Shown: positions 25,921 through 35,093, counted from the stretch's first letter. The stretch: DNA of 61,417 nucleotides from Gemmatimonadota bacterium (GCA_003222155.1 QHUU01000060.1:1-61417), one strand, 5' to 3'. A program made the numbers and translations. Notes: generated from the sequence alone by a model not told the origin.

Positions 25921-27276
25921 TTATTTCACGATGTGGAATTCCGTCTGGCGCCGCAGGATCCAGCGCATGCGGCCGTCGGGACCGAGCTCCGCGTCCTCTT
26001 CCTGCGCCGAGCGGATCCCCTGGCTGTCCCACTCGGCGGCCGGCGTGGTGGCCTGGAGCTCGATCGAGAACCAGCTGTTCGGCACCAGCGGGACGTCGCC
26101 GCGCTCCGGAACCCCCTCCTGGTGGTCCCACAGCCCGATCAGCGGCCCCGCGCCGTGGCCGCGGTCCCCGATGGGGTGGGTGTAGATCGTCCCGTTGATC
26201 CCCGCGGCGCGCATCTGCGCGAGCGCGGCCGCGAGCACTTCGTTCCCGGTGCGCCCGGGCCGCATCTCGGCGAGGAGGATGTCCTGCAACCGGTTCGAGT
26301 TCTCGAGCGCCTGCTTGAGACCCTCGGGCACGTCCTGCTCCCCGCGACGCAGCACGTAGCCCATGTGCTGCGTGTCGGTGTTCAGGCCCAGCGCAGTGAT
26401 GCCGAAGTCGCAGTGCAGCACGTCGCCGCGCTGGATCACCACGGCGCCCGAGTCGGAGAGGTCGCGGCCCCGCCGCTGCACGTCCACGTCGGTGTGGAAC
26501 CAGGTGCCGAAGCCGAGGTCGTTGACGCGCTGGCGCATCCACCAGGCAACGTCGTCCGTCGTGGTACGTCCGGGAGTAATCACCCGGCTCGAGAACGCGG
26601 TATCGATGACTCCCCAGACGACCTCCATGAGGCGCCGGTACGCGGGCAGCATCCCGGGCGCGCGGATCTCCTGATACTCGAGCGCCAGTCGCTCGGCGCG
26701 CACGATGCGGCCGCGGTATGGCGCCGGCAGCACGGCCTCGAGCTGCTCCCATTCGCCGGCGGACAGCCCGTCCGAGAATGCATGCGCGCGGGAGATGTCG
26801 ACGGCGATGGTCTGCGGGTCGCGCTCCTCGATCACACGACGCAGCAGGTCCCATTGCGCCTGGCCCACCAGCTCGGGGCGGCGGCCGATCGACGGGTCGA
26901 TGGCCTCCTTGGCGTGGTACGCGTCGTACACGCCGCCCTGGGAGGTGCCCCCGAGGGCGAGGCGCTCGACCCCGCGCTCGGGTCCGCGATCGTAGAACAC
27001 GTAGATCGTGCGACGCCGGGCGAAAAAGGTCGTGGCCGACACGAGCGACCAGAAGACGGGATCTTCGTTGTATTCCCGCATGGGCACCACCCACATGGCC
27101 ACGTGATACTGCCGCATCAGCCGCGGGAGCACCGAGTCGAGCCGATAGCGCAGCCACTCCTGCTCGACGGCGGCCTGCTCGCGCAGCGTGCCCAGTGGAC
27201 GCGTCGGCGACGCGGTGAGCGGCAGGGTAGGGGCTTGGAGGAGGGCGGTCGAGACGACGAGAGTGGCGAGGGTCAT
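25921..27276 (-). CDS. M24-family metallopeptidase (Xaa-Pro aminopeptidase-like), exported
   Basis: A 451-residue protein. An N-terminal hydrophobic segment (TLATLVVSTALLQAP) suggests secretion. The creatinase-like N-domain (RRTIYVFYDRGP) is followed by the pita-bread domain with metal ligands: GDVLHCDFGI, LNTDTQHMGYV, THPIGDRGHGAGP, and SIELQAT near the end. The family removes an N-terminal residue ahead of proline, but several related proteins have other or no substrates. Confidence 0.8.
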   Translation of the reverse strand: MTLATLVVSTALLQAPTLPLTASPTRPLGTLREQAAVEQEWLRYRLDSVLPRLMRQYHVAMWVVPMREYNEDPVFWSLVSATTFFARRRTIYVFYDRGPERGVERLALGGTSQGGVYDAYHAKEAIDPSIGRRPELVGQAQWDLLRRVIEERDPQTIAVDISRAHAFSDGLSAGEWEQLEAVLPAPYRGRIVRAERLALEYQEIRAPGMLPAYRRLMEVVWGVIDTAFSSRVITPGRTTTDDVAWWMRQRVNDLGFGTWFHTDVDVQRRGRDLSDSGAVVIQRGDVLHCDFGITALGLNTDTQHMGYVLRRGEQDVPEGLKQALENSNRLQDILLAEMRPGRTGNEVLAAALAQMRAAGINGTIYTHPIGDRGHGAGPLIGLWDHQEGVPERGDVPLVPNSWFSIELQATTPAAEWDSQGIRSAQEEDAELGPDGRMRWILRRQTEFHIVK

Positions 27277-27284
27277 GCGGTCGA

Positions 27285-27680
27285 TCAGTCGAGCCGGCGT
27301 CCCGTGACCTCGATGCGACGATAGCGCTCGATCCGGCCCGATCCGCCGACGAACGCCGAGGCGAACCACGCCGTGACTCCCACCACGATCGATCCGAGCA
27401 CGGCGGCGCCGAGGCCGCTCACCGAGAATCCCGGCACGAGCCAGTGGACGAGATAGAACGAGATGCCGTTCACAACGAAGATGAATAGTCCCAGCGTGAG
27501 CACCGTAAGCGGCAGCGTGAGGATGAGAATCACCGGGCGGATCACCGCGTTCACGATGCCGAGCAGTAGCGCGGCCACGACCAGGTGGTCCCACCGGTCG
27601 ATGCGGATCCCGGGGATGATGGTCTCGGCGGCCCATAGGCCCAGGGCGGTGATCACGAGGCGGAAAAAGAAGCCCTTCAT
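27285..27680 (-). CDS. Phage-holin-fold membrane protein (YvlD family)
   Basis: A 131-residue inner-membrane protein with four predicted helices. RLVITALGLWAAETIIPGI, then LLLGIVNAVIRPVILILTLP and LTLGLFIFVVNGISFYLV, are the hallmarks of the YvlD/holin-4 group. These are not lysis proteins in chromosomal settings; the role is unknown. Start overlaps the DinB stop (ATGA). Confidence 0.85.
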   Translation of the reverse strand: MKGFFFRLVITALGLWAAETIIPGIRIDRWDHLVVAALLLGIVNAVIRPVILILTLPLTVLTLGLFIFVVNGISFYLVHWLVPGFSVSGLGAAVLGSIVVGVTAWFASAFVGGSGRIERYRRIEVTGRRLD

Positions 27681-28168
27681 CGCCCCTTTGCTCCCCAGGC
27701 CTCGACGTTGCGCGCGATCTGGCGCGAGTGCTTCTCCAGGTGCTCGGCGTAGACCGCGAGCCAGTCCTCCGCGCTGTACGGGCCGGACTCCGTGTGCCGG
27801 CCCACCCGGCGCCAGTCCTGCTCGGTCGCGCGCTCGAGCAGCGGCACGGTGTTGGCCCGCACGGCCTTCACGGTGGCGAGCGCCGCGTCGATGGGATGTG
27901 CGTGATAATCGAAGCGCTTTGCCCAGAGGTCCTGGTCGTATCCGACGATCAAGGGCTCGGCCTCCGCGAGCAGATAGCGCAGGCGCATGTGGGCGTTCGT
28001 CTCGCTGTCGGCGCAGTGGACCACGATTTCGTGCGCGGACCAGCGATCGGGCCCGGGCTTCCATTTGAGGGCGTCACGCGGGACTTTGCCGAGCGCGGCG
28101 GTGAGGAGCGCCGGCCCGCGGGCGTAGCGCTCTATCAGGGTGGCGCGCTCGGCGGTGGTGAGAGGCAT
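27677..28168 (-). CDS. DinB-family four-helix metal-binding protein
   Basis: A 163-residue DinB/YfiT-like protein. WSAHEIVVHCADSETNAHMR carries the first metal His, RFDYHAHP the middle segment, and LAVYAEHLEKHSRQI the C-terminal His pair. The fold covers thiol transferases that use bacillithiol or mycothiol, and the window encodes bshB1; a bacillithiol-dependent reaction is therefore possible but unproven. Confidence 0.85.
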   Translation of the reverse strand: MPLTTAERATLIERYARGPALLTAALGKVPRDALKWKPGPDRWSAHEIVVHCADSETNAHMRLRYLLAEAEPLIVGYDQDLWAKRFDYHAHPIDAALATVKAVRANTVPLLERATEQDWRRVGRHTESGPYSAEDWLAVYAEHLEKHSRQIARNVEAWGAKGR

Positions 28169-28201
28169 GTCAGGATCTCCGGAAGAAGATACTCGATTCG
28201 C

Positions 28202-28666
28202 TCACCGGCGCGCGCGGCCCGCGACGAAGCGCGCCGTCGCGCCCGGGCGCACCTTCACCCCCAGGCGGGAATCGAACAGGATCGCTCCCACGAGTGAGTC
28301 ACCCACGCGCGTCGCCCCGATGCCGGCGAACGGCCCCAGCGCGGCCGGCCACCCGTACACCAGCGCCTGCTCCGGGTAACCGATCCACGTGACCGGGAGT
28401 GTGTCGCGCGGGACCCGGAAGACGAGCGTGCCCGTGAAGTGACAGGCCCGGTGCACCACGACCCGCGTGCTGTCCAGGACCACGTCGGTCAACTTGAACC
28501 GGTCGCCCAGCTCGGGCAGTGTGAGGGTATCGCCCCGGGCAACCACCCAGTGACCGACGTAGCGTTGCGCGTAGCGGGTCTGCAGGTGCATGGCCGCGGC
28601 GTTGCAGGGGCTGGAGGGCGCACACGCGCCGAGCGCGCACAGGCCGGCCCAGACGACCGGCCTCAC
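28202..28666 (-). CDS. Predicted lipoprotein, function unknown
   Basis: A 154-residue protein with a short signal peptide and a lipobox-like stretch (LCALGACA, Cys 15). The rest is beta-rich with three further cysteines and no domain I recognise. The start overlaps the stop of the 74-residue lipoprotein upstream (ATGA), so the two are a unit. Confidence 0.65.
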   Translation of the reverse strand: MRPVVWAGLCALGACAPSSPCNAAAMHLQTRYAQRYVGHWVVARGDTLTLPELGDRFKLTDVVLDSTRVVVHRACHFTGTLVFRVPRDTLPVTWIGYPEQALVYGWPAALGPFAGIGATRVGDSLVGAILFDSRLGVKVRPGATARFVAGRARR

Positions 28667-28887
28667 GGCGCGACGCTGTCCGCCGCCCGCACTCTTGCGC
28701 TGGTGGAATCGGCGGCGCGCAATGCGGCGCCCACCCCGCTCGCGCCAGGGATGCGCGACCTGGCGAGGATCGAGTCCCGCTGCCGCTCGGTGAGCGTGTC
28801 CGCCGCTCGCGAGCCGCCGGATCGGCTGCCGCTGCAGCCCCCCAGCAGCAGGCAGACGACGATCAGGTCGCGTATCATGGCATTCAT
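28663..28887 (-). CDS. Small predicted lipoprotein
   Basis: A 74-residue protein: signal peptide with lipobox LLLGGCSG (Cys 18), then a Ser/Arg-rich linker and the segment TERQRDSILARSRIPGASGV, likely a short helix pair. I do not recognise a function. It is coupled to the next lipoprotein gene. Confidence 0.6.
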   Translation of the reverse strand: MNAMIRDLIVVCLLLGGCSGSRSGGSRAADTLTERQRDSILARSRIPGASGVGAALRAADSTSARVRAADSVAP

Positions 28888-28888
28888 T

Positions 28889-28926
28889 CTAGTGCCTCAG
28901 GTCCCGCCTAGTGCCTCAGGTCCCGC
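28889..28926. repeat. 19-bp tandem duplication at a stop codon
   Basis: CTAGTGCCTCAGGTCCCGC occurs twice in a row (28889-28907 and 28908-28926). The unit contains the TAG stop of the DUF2784 gene and its last codons, so the gene end is duplicated. It looks like a recent slippage event. Confidence 0.9.
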
Positions 28927-29279
28927 CGCACGAGCACGCCGTAGGCGATCAGGTTCACGAGCACCACCACGGTGCCGAGCACCGTCTGGGCCGGCCGGGT
29001 GAGCCCGGCCGGGTAGAGCAGGGGGATCACGTAGTGCTCGACGAAGCCGCCCCCATACCCCTCGAGTCCGGCCCGAGCCCGCAGCGCGTTCTCGAGCGGG
29101 GTGAGCGGGCAAATCCAGCCGGCATACTCGATGGCCGCCCCCCATAACGCCGCCGGTACGTGGGCCCACACCACGGGGCGCCAGCGCCAGGCGAGGAAGC
29201 CGCCCAGCATGACGAAACCGACGAAGGCGGCGTGCACCAGCACGACGCAATCCGCGAGAGCGCGATAGACCATCTTCAC
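28908..29279 (-). CDS. DUF2784 membrane protein
   Basis: A 123-residue protein with about three membrane helices. The motif WICPLTPLENALR followed by GGFVEHYVIPLLYPAGLT is diagnostic of DUF2784. Function is not known. The terminal codons are tandemly duplicated just after the stop. It lies downstream of a strong terminator that ends the next gene to the right. Confidence 0.85.
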   Translation of the reverse strand: MKMVYRALADCVVLVHAAFVGFVMLGGFLAWRWRPVVWAHVPAALWGAAIEYAGWICPLTPLENALRARAGLEGYGGGFVEHYVIPLLYPAGLTRPAQTVLGTVVVLVNLIAYGVLVRRDLRH

Positions 29280-29296
29280 ACTCTCCCGTTATATGA

Positions 29297-29336
29297 CGAA
29301 AACCCCCGCCCGGCCAGGCCGGGCGGGGGGTTTTCG
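29297..29336 (-). terminator. Strong intrinsic terminator
   Basis: CCCCCGCCCGGCC (29303-29315) and GGCCGGGCGGGGG (29317-29329) form a 13-bp GC stem, flanked by GAAAA and TTTTC, so it reads as a terminator on both strands. On the minus strand it follows the stop of the lipoprotein at 29356 by about 20 bp. Confidence 0.9.
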
Positions 29337-29355
29337 CGGGCGAGAGCCGCGCCGC

Positions 29356-30522
29356 TCAGGCGCCCATCAGATGCTCGCACGGGTTGAACAGATTGTCGAT
29401 CGCGGTCTCGATCTGCGCGGGCAGATCGAACAGATCGGAGACGGCTTGCACCTCGGGGCCCGCGAGGGCGCTGCCGTCCGCGTGGACGAGCTGGATGGTG
29501 TTGGTCGTGGCGGTGGCGGTCCCCGTGATGCGGGCGTACGCGACGCCGTTCACCGTGATCGACAGGTCCGCGGTCACGCTCTCCGGAGCCACCACCACGG
29601 TGATCGTGCCGGTCACGGCTACTGTCTCCGTCCCGCGCGTCACGCTGAAGTCGGCCGTAACCGAGAGGTGGTTTGCGTCCGACGTGGTGAGCGTCTCGTG
29701 CAGCGCCACGTGAATGACCGGGTTGTCCAGGTCCCAGGTGACGTCGATCTGGGCGTCCGGATTGTCGGTGTCGAGGTTCGTCGCCGAGAACGTGGCGTCG
29801 AACGTGAGCGTGTGCGTGCCGTCGCTCACGAAGCCGATGGCCGACGCGTTGAACGCCGTCGCCGGGTTGCCGGTGACGCTGCCGCTCACGGTGTAGTTCG
29901 CGTACGTGATGGGGCCGGGGCTCGCGGGCGTGCCATCCTTGACGATCACGTGGAGCTTGTTGACGGCCGGGCTGGTGGTGCTCTCGTCGAGGAGATCCAC
30001 GAAGCCCACGGCGTTGGAAGGCTCGGCCACGGTGGCGGTGGCGGTCAGCGGGTTGATCGCGTACAGGATGATCCGCACGCCGTTGCTCGGTCCGGCGTCG
30101 GGGCCGAGGACGTATTGATGGGTGGCGTCGTCCCATACGAACGTCTGACCCAGATACTGCGGTGGAATCACGCTGGCGCTGATGCCGGAGCCGAGCGCTC
30201 GCGCCGCCAGGCGGAGTGCCTGCAGCCGCCGCGGCGCGTCCGCGTACGGTTGGCCGGCGGTGCGCGGAGTCGTGAGGGGCGCGGCTTGGAGCAGAGCGCC
30301 CGCGGGCGTCGCCGCTTTGGCAGGAGAGCCCGTGGCCGTACCGACGATGCCGAAGCTTGCGAGCACCCCGGACTGCAGCACACCCGACACCGTCTGGAGG
30401 TCGGTGCTCAGCTGCCGTGGGTCGGCGAGATGGGCCTGCGGCCCGGTGGAGTTGTTGCAGGCGGCGGCGAGCGCGGCGACGACCGCGAAGCCCCACCAGG
30501 GACGACCGTGACGTGCGGGCAT
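29356..30522 (-). CDS. Large predicted lipoprotein, function unknown
   Basis: A 388-residue protein with signal peptide and lipobox (ALAAACNN, Cys 22). The remainder is rich in Thr, Ala, Val and Asp with many short beta strands and repeated Thr/Val runs (TADFSVTRGTETVAVTGTIT), like beta-sandwich surface proteins. No domain is recognised. It has its own terminator and no close upstream partner, so it is probably monocistronic. Confidence 0.75.
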   Translation of the reverse strand: MPARHGRPWWGFAVVAALAAACNNSTGPQAHLADPRQLSTDLQTVSGVLQSGVLASFGIVGTATGSPAKAATPAGALLQAAPLTTPRTAGQPYADAPRRLQALRLAARALGSGISASVIPPQYLGQTFVWDDATHQYVLGPDAGPSNGVRIILYAINPLTATATVAEPSNAVGFVDLLDESTTSPAVNKLHVIVKDGTPASPGPITYANYTVSGSVTGNPATAFNASAIGFVSDGTHTLTFDATFSATNLDTDNPDAQIDVTWDLDNPVIHVALHETLTTSDANHLSVTADFSVTRGTETVAVTGTITVVVAPESVTADLSITVNGVAYARITGTATATTNTIQLVHADGSALAGPEVQAVSDLFDLPAQIETAIDNLFNPCEHLMGA

Positions 30523-30645
30523 GCTGTTCCTCCGAAATGTGAGCGTGCCGGCGACGGTCAGGCTGCGAGCGCCGCGGCGGATGGTCCAACCCGAAACCTA
30601 CCTCTCACCCCGCCGATCGGACCGTGACGGGGCGCACGGCCCTGC

Positions 30646-31704
30646 CTAGGCGATCACGCCGCCGCCGAGCAGGCGCCCGTCCGCGTCGTACAAGGCGCCC
30701 GATTGCCCGGGCGTGATCGCCCGCACGGGCTGGGCGAGATCGAGCACGAGCGTGTCGCCCGCGCGCTCCCGCACCCGGCCGGGCACGGCCGGGGCGCGGT
30801 AGCGGCACTGCACGAAGACCGGGTCGTCCGGCGCCAGCGGCTGCGCGAGCCAGTTTACCTCGGCGAGCGCGACCGTGTGGCCGAACAGCTCGTCTCCCCG
30901 TCCGATCACCACCTCGCGGGTTTCCGGGCGAATCGCGACCACGTACATCGGCTCGTGGAACCCACCGGGGAGGCCGCGGCGCTGTCCGATCGTGTAGCGG
31001 GCGAAGCCGGCGTGCTCCCCCACGATCTCCCCGCCCGCCGTGACGAGCGGGCCGGGCACGAGGGCCGGCGCGTCCGCCGGAAGATGGCGTTCGAGGACGC
31101 CGACGTAGTCGTCGTCGGGGACGAAGCAGATGTCGACGGACTCGGGCTTGTCGGCGGTGACGAGGCCGAGTCGCCGGGCCACCGCGCGGGTCTCCCGCTT
31201 GGTGAGGTCGCCGACGGGCGTGAGCATCCGCGCCACGACCGCGCGATCGATGCCCCAGAGGAAATACGACTGGTCCTTCTGACGGTCGCGCCCCCGGAAC
31301 AGCGCCCCGTAACGGACCACGGCGTAATGGCCCGTCGCGACATAGGCGCACTCGAGCGCGTCGGCGTGGTGCAGGAAGTCCCGGAACTTGGTGAAGGAAT
31401 TGCAGCGCACGCACGGGACAGGCGTGCGCCCCCGGGCGTACTCGCTCACGAAGTCGGCGATCACGTCGCGACCGAACCGGTCCTCCAGGCTCAGCACGTA
31501 GTGCGGGATGCCGAGCCGGTGGGCCACGAGCCGCGCGTCCGTGATCGAGTCGAGCGAGCAGCAGGGTCGGTCGGGCACCGAGTCGCCGTAGCAGAAGAGC
31601 TTCATGGTGGCGGCGACGACGTCGTACCCCGCCTCCACGAGCAGCGCCGCGGCGACGGACGAATCCACCCCGCCGGACATCGCGACGAGAACGCGCTCCC
31701 TCAC
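30646..31704 (-). CDS. mnmA: tRNA-specific 2-thiouridylase MnmA
   Basis: A 352-residue PP-loop enzyme that puts sulfur on U34 of Glu, Gln and Lys tRNAs. ATP site SGGVDSS at residues 10-16; the catalytic cysteines are Cys 101 in PCVRCNSF and Cys 193 in [10 protein letters not shown]. An additional cysteine-rich stretch ([12 protein letters not shown]) replaces the usual acidic loop after strand 2. The cysteine desulfurase immediately upstream is the likely sulfur donor. GTG start. Confidence 0.95.
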   Translation of the reverse strand: MRERVLVAMSGGVDSSVAAALLVEAGYDVVAATMKLFCYGDSVPDRPCCSLDSITDARLVAHRLGIPHYVLSLEDRFGRDVIADFVSEYARGRTPVPCVRCNSFTKFRDFLHHADALECAYVATGHYAVVRYGALFRGRDRQKDQSYFLWGIDRAVVARMLTPVGDLTKRETRAVARRLGLVTADKPESVDICFVPDDDYVGVLERHLPADAPALVPGPLVTAGGEIVGEHAGFARYTIGQRRGLPGGFHEPMYVVAIRPETREVVIGRGDELFGHTVALAEVNWLAQPLAPDDPVFVQCRYRAPAVPGRVRERAGDTLVLDLAQPVRAITPGQSGALYDADGRLLGGGVIA

Positions 31705-31724
31705 CGCGCCACCCCGCCCAAAGG

Positions 31725-31839
31725 CGGAAGGCGGAACGCGGAATGCGGAACAGCGCGCGCGATCGTCGAGGCGCGTGGCCGGCTCTTGCGAGCGAACCCG
31801 CTCCTGCTGTTCCGCGTTCCGCGTTCCGCCTTCCGCGTT
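31725..31839. repeat. GGAACGC palindromic repeat, copy B
   Basis: Left arm 31725-31751 and right arm 31807-31839 are nearly perfect complements over 28 bp (one mismatch), around a 55-nt loop. The outer end lies 4 bp after the cysteine desulfurase stop (31846-31844). It fills most of the gap before mnmA. Confidence 0.9.
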
Positions 31840-31843
31840 TCGA

Positions 31844-33019
31844 TCATCGGTGCAGCACCGCGCTCAGCGCTCTCACCTTCTCGACAATCCGGGGGAGCAC
31901 CGCGACCGTCGCCTCCACGTCCTCCGCCGTGGTGTCCCTGCCCAGCGAGAACCGCAGCGCCGCGACGCCCAGCTCGCGCGGCACGCCCATGGCCGTGAGC
32001 ACGTGCGATGGCTCGACCGCCCCCGTGCTGCAGGCGGAGCCCGACGAGCAGGCGATGCCGGCGAGGTCCAGATGCATGAGCAACGCCTCGCTGTCCGTGC
32101 CGGGCAGCGACACGTTGGAGACGTGCGGCGCCCGCACCGCCTGCGCCGCGTTGACGACCGCGTCGGGCACGGCGGCGAGCACGCGGCGCTCGAGCTCGTC
32201 GCGCAGCGCCGCCACCCGGCGGGCGAAGTCCGCCTGCTCGCGCGCCGCCAGCTCGACGGCCCTCCCCAGCCCGATGATCCCCGGCACGTTCTCCGTTCCG
32301 GGCCGGATCCCGAACTGCTGGCCGCCGCCGTGAATGATGGCCTCGACCGCGTGGCGGTCGCGCACGATCAGGGCGCCGATCCCTTTGGGAGCGCCGATCT
32401 TGTGGCCGGAAATGGTGAGCAACGTGCAGTCTACCTGGGCGAGCGAAACCGGGATCTTGCCGAACGCCTGAACGCCGTCGACGTGGAACGGCACGCCGGC
32501 CGCGCCGCAGCGCGCCGCGAGCCCGGCCACCGGCTGCACGACGCCCACCTCGTTGTTCACCCACATCACGCTCACCACGGCGACGCCGCGGTCGAGCGCG
32601 GCGGCGAGCGCGTCCTCCAGCACGGCCCCGCAAGCGTCAACCGGGAGCACGATCTCCTCGCCGCCCAGTCGGGCGACGGCGTGTGCCGCGGCCAACACTG
32701 CCTTGTGCTCGATCGCGGACACGGCGACGCGGAACGGCCCGCCCCGCTCGCGCGCGGCGAGCGCGCACCCGATCACCGCGAGGTTGTCGGCCTCCGTGCC
32801 GCCCGACGTGAAGATCACCTGGCCGGGCTCCGCGCCGAGCGCCTCCGCGATCGTGCGCTTCGCCTCCTCGAGGCCGGCGCGGGCCGCGCGCCCGAAGCGA
32901 TGCGCCGACGAGGGGTTCCCGAAGGCGTCGCGCCCGAGATAGGGGAGCATCGCCTCGAGCACTTCGGGACGCACCGGCGTCGTGGCCGCGTTGTCGAGAT
33001 ACACCAGCCGCTTGGGCAT
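31844..33019 (-). CDS. Cysteine desulfurase (NifS/IscS family)
   Basis: A 391-residue PLP enzyme that takes sulfur from cysteine. [10 protein letters not shown] at the start, [12 protein letters not shown] and SAIEHKAV in the middle, the PLP Lys in [10 protein letters not shown] near 205, and the catalytic Cys in [11 protein letters not shown] near 325. The placement directly before mnmA points to tRNA thiolation, though Fe-S cluster supply is possible too. Confidence 0.95.
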   Translation of the reverse strand: MPKRLVYLDNAATTPVRPEVLEAMLPYLGRDAFGNPSSAHRFGRAARAGLEEAKRTIAEALGAEPGQVIFTSGGTEADNLAVIGCALAARERGGPFRVAVSAIEHKAVLAAAHAVARLGGEEIVLPVDACGAVLEDALAAALDRGVAVVSVMWVNNEVGVVQPVAGLAARCGAAGVPFHVDGVQAFGKIPVSLAQVDCTLLTISGHKIGAPKGIGALIVRDRHAVEAIIHGGGQQFGIRPGTENVPGIIGLGRAVELAAREQADFARRVAALRDELERRVLAAVPDAVVNAAQAVRAPHVSNVSLPGTDSEALLMHLDLAGIACSSGSACSTGAVEPSHVLTAMGVPRELGVAALRFSLGRDTTAEDVEATVAVLPRIVEKVRALSAVLHR

Positions 33020-33036
33020 GCGGGGGAATCTAGACG

Positions 33037-33759
33037 CTACAGCGACTGCACGCCAAGCTGGAGCACGTCCTGGACTTCGAGCGTCTCGTGACAGAAGAAC
33101 GGCTCGCCGTACGGCTTGCGGATGAGGGAGCCGTAGTGCGCCGACTGCACCCGAATCAGCTCGTACAGGTCCTGGCCGGTGGGGAAGATCTCGCCCGCCG
33201 CCTTCGCGCCCTCGAACTGGGACGCGTAGCAGCGGATCGCGCTCATCTTGGCCTCGAACGTGTCGGACACGTCGACCACGAACGTCGGCTTCACCGGGTC
33301 TTCGCGGTATGCCAGGGCGTACAGCAGTTTGAAGGGGCGGTGCGGCTCTTCCCCCGACCCGTATTTCGCGAGGCCCGCGAGGTAGCAGGCGTCTCGTCCC
33401 AACTCCGCCGCGATGCGATGATCCGGGTGCCGGCCGACCGGGAAGGGCAGAATCACGACACGCGGCCGTGTTTGACGTATCAGCCCGACGACTTTCAGGC
33501 GAGACGCCTCATTGTTTTCCAGGTGCGCGTCGGGGAGCCCGGCGTTGAGGCGCACGTGGACGCCCAGGGCCTTCGCCGCCCGCTCGGCCTCCGCGGCGCG
33601 CGTGGCGGCGTCTCCCCGGGTGCCGCTCTCGCCCTCGGTGAGATCGAGAATCCCGACGCGATGGCCTGCGCGTACCGCCTTGGCCAGCGTGCCGCCGCAG
33701 GTCAGCTCGACGTCGTCGCGATGGGCGGCGAATGCGAGGAGGTCGACCTGCTGGCTCAC
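33037..33759 (-). CDS. bshB1: Bacillithiol biosynthesis deacetylase BshB1
   Basis: A 240-residue LmbE/PIG-L-fold zinc deacetylase that makes GlcN-malate. VDLLAFAAHRDDVELTCGGTL, then GESGTRGDAATRAAEA and GRHPDHRIAA, match BshB1. The usual AHPDD metal motif reads AHRDD here; His and both Asp ligands are kept. GTG start. It lies between the exporter operon and the cysteine desulfurase; bshA and bshC are not in the window. Confidence 0.92.
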   Translation of the reverse strand: MSQQVDLLAFAAHRDDVELTCGGTLAKAVRAGHRVGILDLTEGESGTRGDAATRAAEAERAAKALGVHVRLNAGLPDAHLENNEASRLKVVGLIRQTRPRVVILPFPVGRHPDHRIAAELGRDACYLAGLAKYGSGEEPHRPFKLLYALAYREDPVKPTFVVDVSDTFEAKMSAIRCYASQFEGAKAAGEIFPTGQDLYELIRVQSAHYGSLIRKPYGEPFFCHETLEVQDVLQLGVQSL

Positions 33760-33770
33760 GGGACCTCCCT

Positions 33771-33845
33771 AAACGCGGAAGTCGGAACGCGGAACGCGGA
33801 ACAGGCTCGGACAGTTCTGCGTTCCCACTTCCGCGTTCCGCGTTT
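33771..33845. repeat. GGAACGC palindromic repeat, copy C
   Basis: Left arm 33771-33802 and right arm 33813-33845 pair with several mismatches around an about 10-nt loop. The outer end lies 2 bp after the stop of the last permease (33850-33848). It fills the gap before bshB1. Confidence 0.85.
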
Positions 33846-33847
33846 CA

Positions 33848-35092
33848 TCATTCGTACCTCAGTGCTTCGACGGGATCGAGCCGCGCCGCTCTCGCCGCCG
33901 GCGCGATGCCGAAGACGACTCCGACCGCGATCGACACGAGCGTCGCGATCGCGGCACTCCACACCGGCACGGTCGTGCTGAAATCGAGCAACCGCTTGAG
34001 GAATTCCCCGGTGACGGTCCCCAGCATGATGCCGAGAATGCCGCCCATCAAGGTCAGCGTCGCCGCCTCCACGAGGAACTGCCACAGAACGTCGCGGCGC
34101 GTGGCGCCCATGGCCTTGCGCAGTCCGATTTCCCGCGTCCGGCTCGTCACCGACACCATCATGATGGCCATCACCCCGATCCCGCCGACCAGGAGCGCGA
34201 TGCTCGAGAGCACGAGCATCACGAAAAAGAACGCAAACGTCAGGCTGTCGAAGATGCCGAGCACCTGGTCCGATGTCAGCAGGTCGAAGCTGTTGGACTC
34301 GCCCACCCGCAGCCCGCGCAGGCGCCGCAGCTGCAGCGTGGCGGCGTCCATGGCGCGCGCGACGCTCACCTCGGGCCGGGGCTTCACCAGGATGATCAGG
34401 CCGTTCACCCGGTCGATCGGGAAGCGCTCGCGGGCCGCCTCGAACGGCACCACCCCCGCGATCTCCGGCGCGCCCGGCACCTCGAAGATGTTGGTCGGGC
34501 GCTGCCACACGCCGATCACGCGGAACGGACGGCCGCCGATGCGGACGATCTCGCCGAGCGGCTCGCGCGCCCCGAACAGCCGGTCGACCGTTCGCTGCTC
34601 GACCACCGCCACCGGCGCGCCGCCGCGCAGCTCGGCCGTGGTGAACACACGACCCCGGACCACCTCGCCGCCCAGGATCTCCATGTATCGATCGTCGGCG
34701 CCGAACACCCCCAGCGTCTGGGTGCGCGTGCCGGCGTATTCGAACCGGTAGAACAACTGTGTCCAGATCGCCGCGTAGTGGATCTCCGGCAGGCGGGCGA
34801 TCGCGTCGGCTTCGCGCGGGGCGAGGGCGGGTCGGATCCGCACCTCGCGCGGCAACGCGTCGGGATTGAGCGGCGTGGACGAGAAGAACCGCAGGATGCG
34901 GAACGTGGTGGGCCCGACCACCTCGAGCGTGTTGACGATCTGCTCGCGGAAGCCCGCCACGATCGACGCCATCGCCATGACCGTGGCGATCCCGATGACC
35001 ACTCCGAGGATGGTGAGCCCGGAGCGCAGCTTGTTGACGCGGAGCTGATCGACGGCGATCAGCCAGCCTTCGCGAATGGATTGGAAGGCCAT
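33848..35092 (-). CDS. MacB/FtsX-type ABC permease (type B, copy 2)
   Basis: A 414-residue permease: one helix at the N-terminus (LRSGLTILGVVIGIATVMAM), a periplasmic MacB core domain (about 45-280), then three helices. The cytoplasmic loop SVTSRTREIGLRKAMGATRR and QFLVEAATLTLMGG mark it as the same subtype as the protein at 36441-37670. It has no ATPase domain and must use the ATPase at 38922. It is the last of four permeases. Confidence 0.9.
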   Translation of the reverse strand: MAFQSIREGWLIAVDQLRVNKLRSGLTILGVVIGIATVMAMASIVAGFREQIVNTLEVVGPTTFRILRFFSSTPLNPDALPREVRIRPALAPREADAIARLPEIHYAAIWTQLFYRFEYAGTRTQTLGVFGADDRYMEILGGEVVRGRVFTTAELRGGAPVAVVEQRTVDRLFGAREPLGEIVRIGGRPFRVIGVWQRPTNIFEVPGAPEIAGVVPFEAARERFPIDRVNGLIILVKPRPEVSVARAMDAATLQLRRLRGLRVGESNSFDLLTSDQVLGIFDSLTFAFFFVMLVLSSIALLVGGIGVMAIMMVSVTSRTREIGLRKAMGATRRDVLWQFLVEAATLTLMGGILGIMLGTVTGEFLKRLLDFSTTVPVWSAAIATLVSIAVGVVFGIAPAARAARLDPVEALRYE

Positions 35093-35093
35093 G

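Noticed and set aside
27285-27680. A prophage, based on the holin-fold protein
   Set aside because: YvlD-type proteins are common chromosomal genes; no other phage gene is nearby.
3518-33845. GGAACGC repeats as a CRISPR array
   Set aside because: There are only three distant elements, each a self-complementary pair of arms; there are no regularly spaced unique spacers and no cas genes.
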